NCBI GenBank assembly: GCA_003453215.1
Contig: DMMB01000077.1
Span: 1 to 5,903, forward strand
DNA from: Oscillospiraceae bacterium
GTDB lineage: Bacteria > Bacillota > Clostridia > Oscillospirales > Ruminococcaceae
Direction: 5' to 3'
Length of the DNA: 5,903 nucleotides
Shown: piece by piece, positions 5,668 to 5,903 of the stretch
Position numbering within the stretch: position 1 is the first letter of the stretch
How the letters are laid out: each line of letters opens with the position of its first letter
Position numbers and translations under genes: made by a program
The notes under the pieces: generated by a model
What the model was told of the DNA's origin: nothing
Databases searched by the model: none
The model's input: only the letters and a program-made list of their open reading frames with translations

Positions 5668-5903
5668 CCTCGGCAAATATCGTTCCCGCACCCGCGCGCC
5701 GCGATCCATTCTATGGCATAGTCCCATTTCGCCTATCGGCGGGGCGGAGCCTTATAAAAGGTTTTCGTTTGTACGCCTGCCGGCGGGGCCCTACTTTTCT
5801 GTGAAGATAAGTAGGCAAAAGTCATTTAGGGCTGCGCCCTAAAAACCCGGACGCACCGGAACGCCCGCTTGGAACGGCTGCGCCGTCCCGAAGCGTGGGC
5901 TAA
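5668..5903. repeat. Non-coding hairpin-rich region, probable dispersed intergenic repeat cut by the window end
   Basis: No credible gene is seen. Several inverted repeats follow each other: CTATG-G-CATAG (5711-5721); CCTACTTTTCT with AGATAAGTAGG (5790-5815, one mismatch, loop GTGA); TTTAGGGC-TGC-GCCCTAAA (5825-5843, 8 perfect pairs); and a larger imperfect structure (5863-5900) built on ACGGC-TGC-GCCGT with outer GCCCGCTT and AAGC-GT-GGGC arms. The last two hairpins share the core GGC-TGC-GCC. I associate the CCTACTTTTCT...AAGTAGGCAAAA and GGGCTGCGCCC modules with repeats scattered in gut Clostridia genomes, but cannot check copy number here. None has a T run, so none is a clear terminator for mnmE. 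The left edge (about 5722?) is uncertain and the right edge lies outside the window. Confidence 0.5.

Noticed and set aside
4189..5727. 512-codon open frame antisense to mnmE on the minus strand
   Set aside because: It mirrors mnmE, whose protein has every family motif. The antisense product is Gly-, His- and Arg-rich without a recognisable domain; long antisense frames are expected in GC-rich coding DNA.
5805..5903. Short open frames in the tail after mnmE
   Set aside because: They are formed by the hairpin-rich repeat, lack ribosome binding sites, and resemble the spurious Arg/Pro-rich products such repeats give.

Overview
The window looks like a chromosomal segment of a GC-rich Firmicute, most likely a gut member of the Clostridia (Oscillospirales/Ruminococcaceae type). 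The grounds are GC-rich coding sequence combined with strong GGAGG-type ribosome binding sites, short hairpin terminators ending in runs of T, extended -10 promoters (TGn before the -10 box), and an intergenic sequence style (CCTACTTTTCT...AAGTAGG, GGGCTGCGCCC) that I associate with this group. The taxonomic call is inference; no rRNA or clear taxonomic marker is present.

Layout from left to right. (1) The 3' end of a multi-pass membrane protein gene that enters from outside the window (2-1045, +). (2) A 48-residue cysteine-rich small protein with a very strong ribosome binding site (1082-1228, +), probably co-transcribed with the gene before it and closed by a double-hairpin terminator (1234-1277). 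(3) A major facilitator superfamily transporter (1353-2663, +) with its own promoter (1289-1317) and terminator (2678-2717). (4) A 363-base gap (2664-3026) that holds this terminator, a short direct repeat, a cluster of DnaA-box-like 9-mers all in one orientation (2824-2950), and the terminator of the next gene. (5) A stand-alone protein of the 2-oxoacid dehydrogenase E2 / chloramphenicol acetyltransferase fold on the minus strand (3027-3995), in which the usual catalytic His is a Glu. (6) A divergent promoter region (3996-4293) serving that gene and the next one. (7) mnmE, the tRNA uridine-34 modification GTPase (4294-5667, +), complete and with all its motifs. (8) A non-coding, hairpin-rich tail (5668-5903) that looks like a dispersed intergenic repeat cut by the window end.

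The genes do not form one pathway. Each unit has its own promoter or terminator, so this reads as a string of small independent transcription units. mnmE is a housekeeping gene that in many Firmicutes lies close to the replication origin with jag and mnmG. Neither is next to it here, yet DnaA-box-like repeats lie about 1.3 kb upstream. The observations most worth following are the DnaA-box-like cluster, the His-to-Glu acyltransferase-fold protein, the small Cys-rich protein, and a perfect palindrome over the mnmE -10 box. I saw no phage, CRISPR, transposase, tRNA or rRNA genes, and no clear evidence of a wholly new system.
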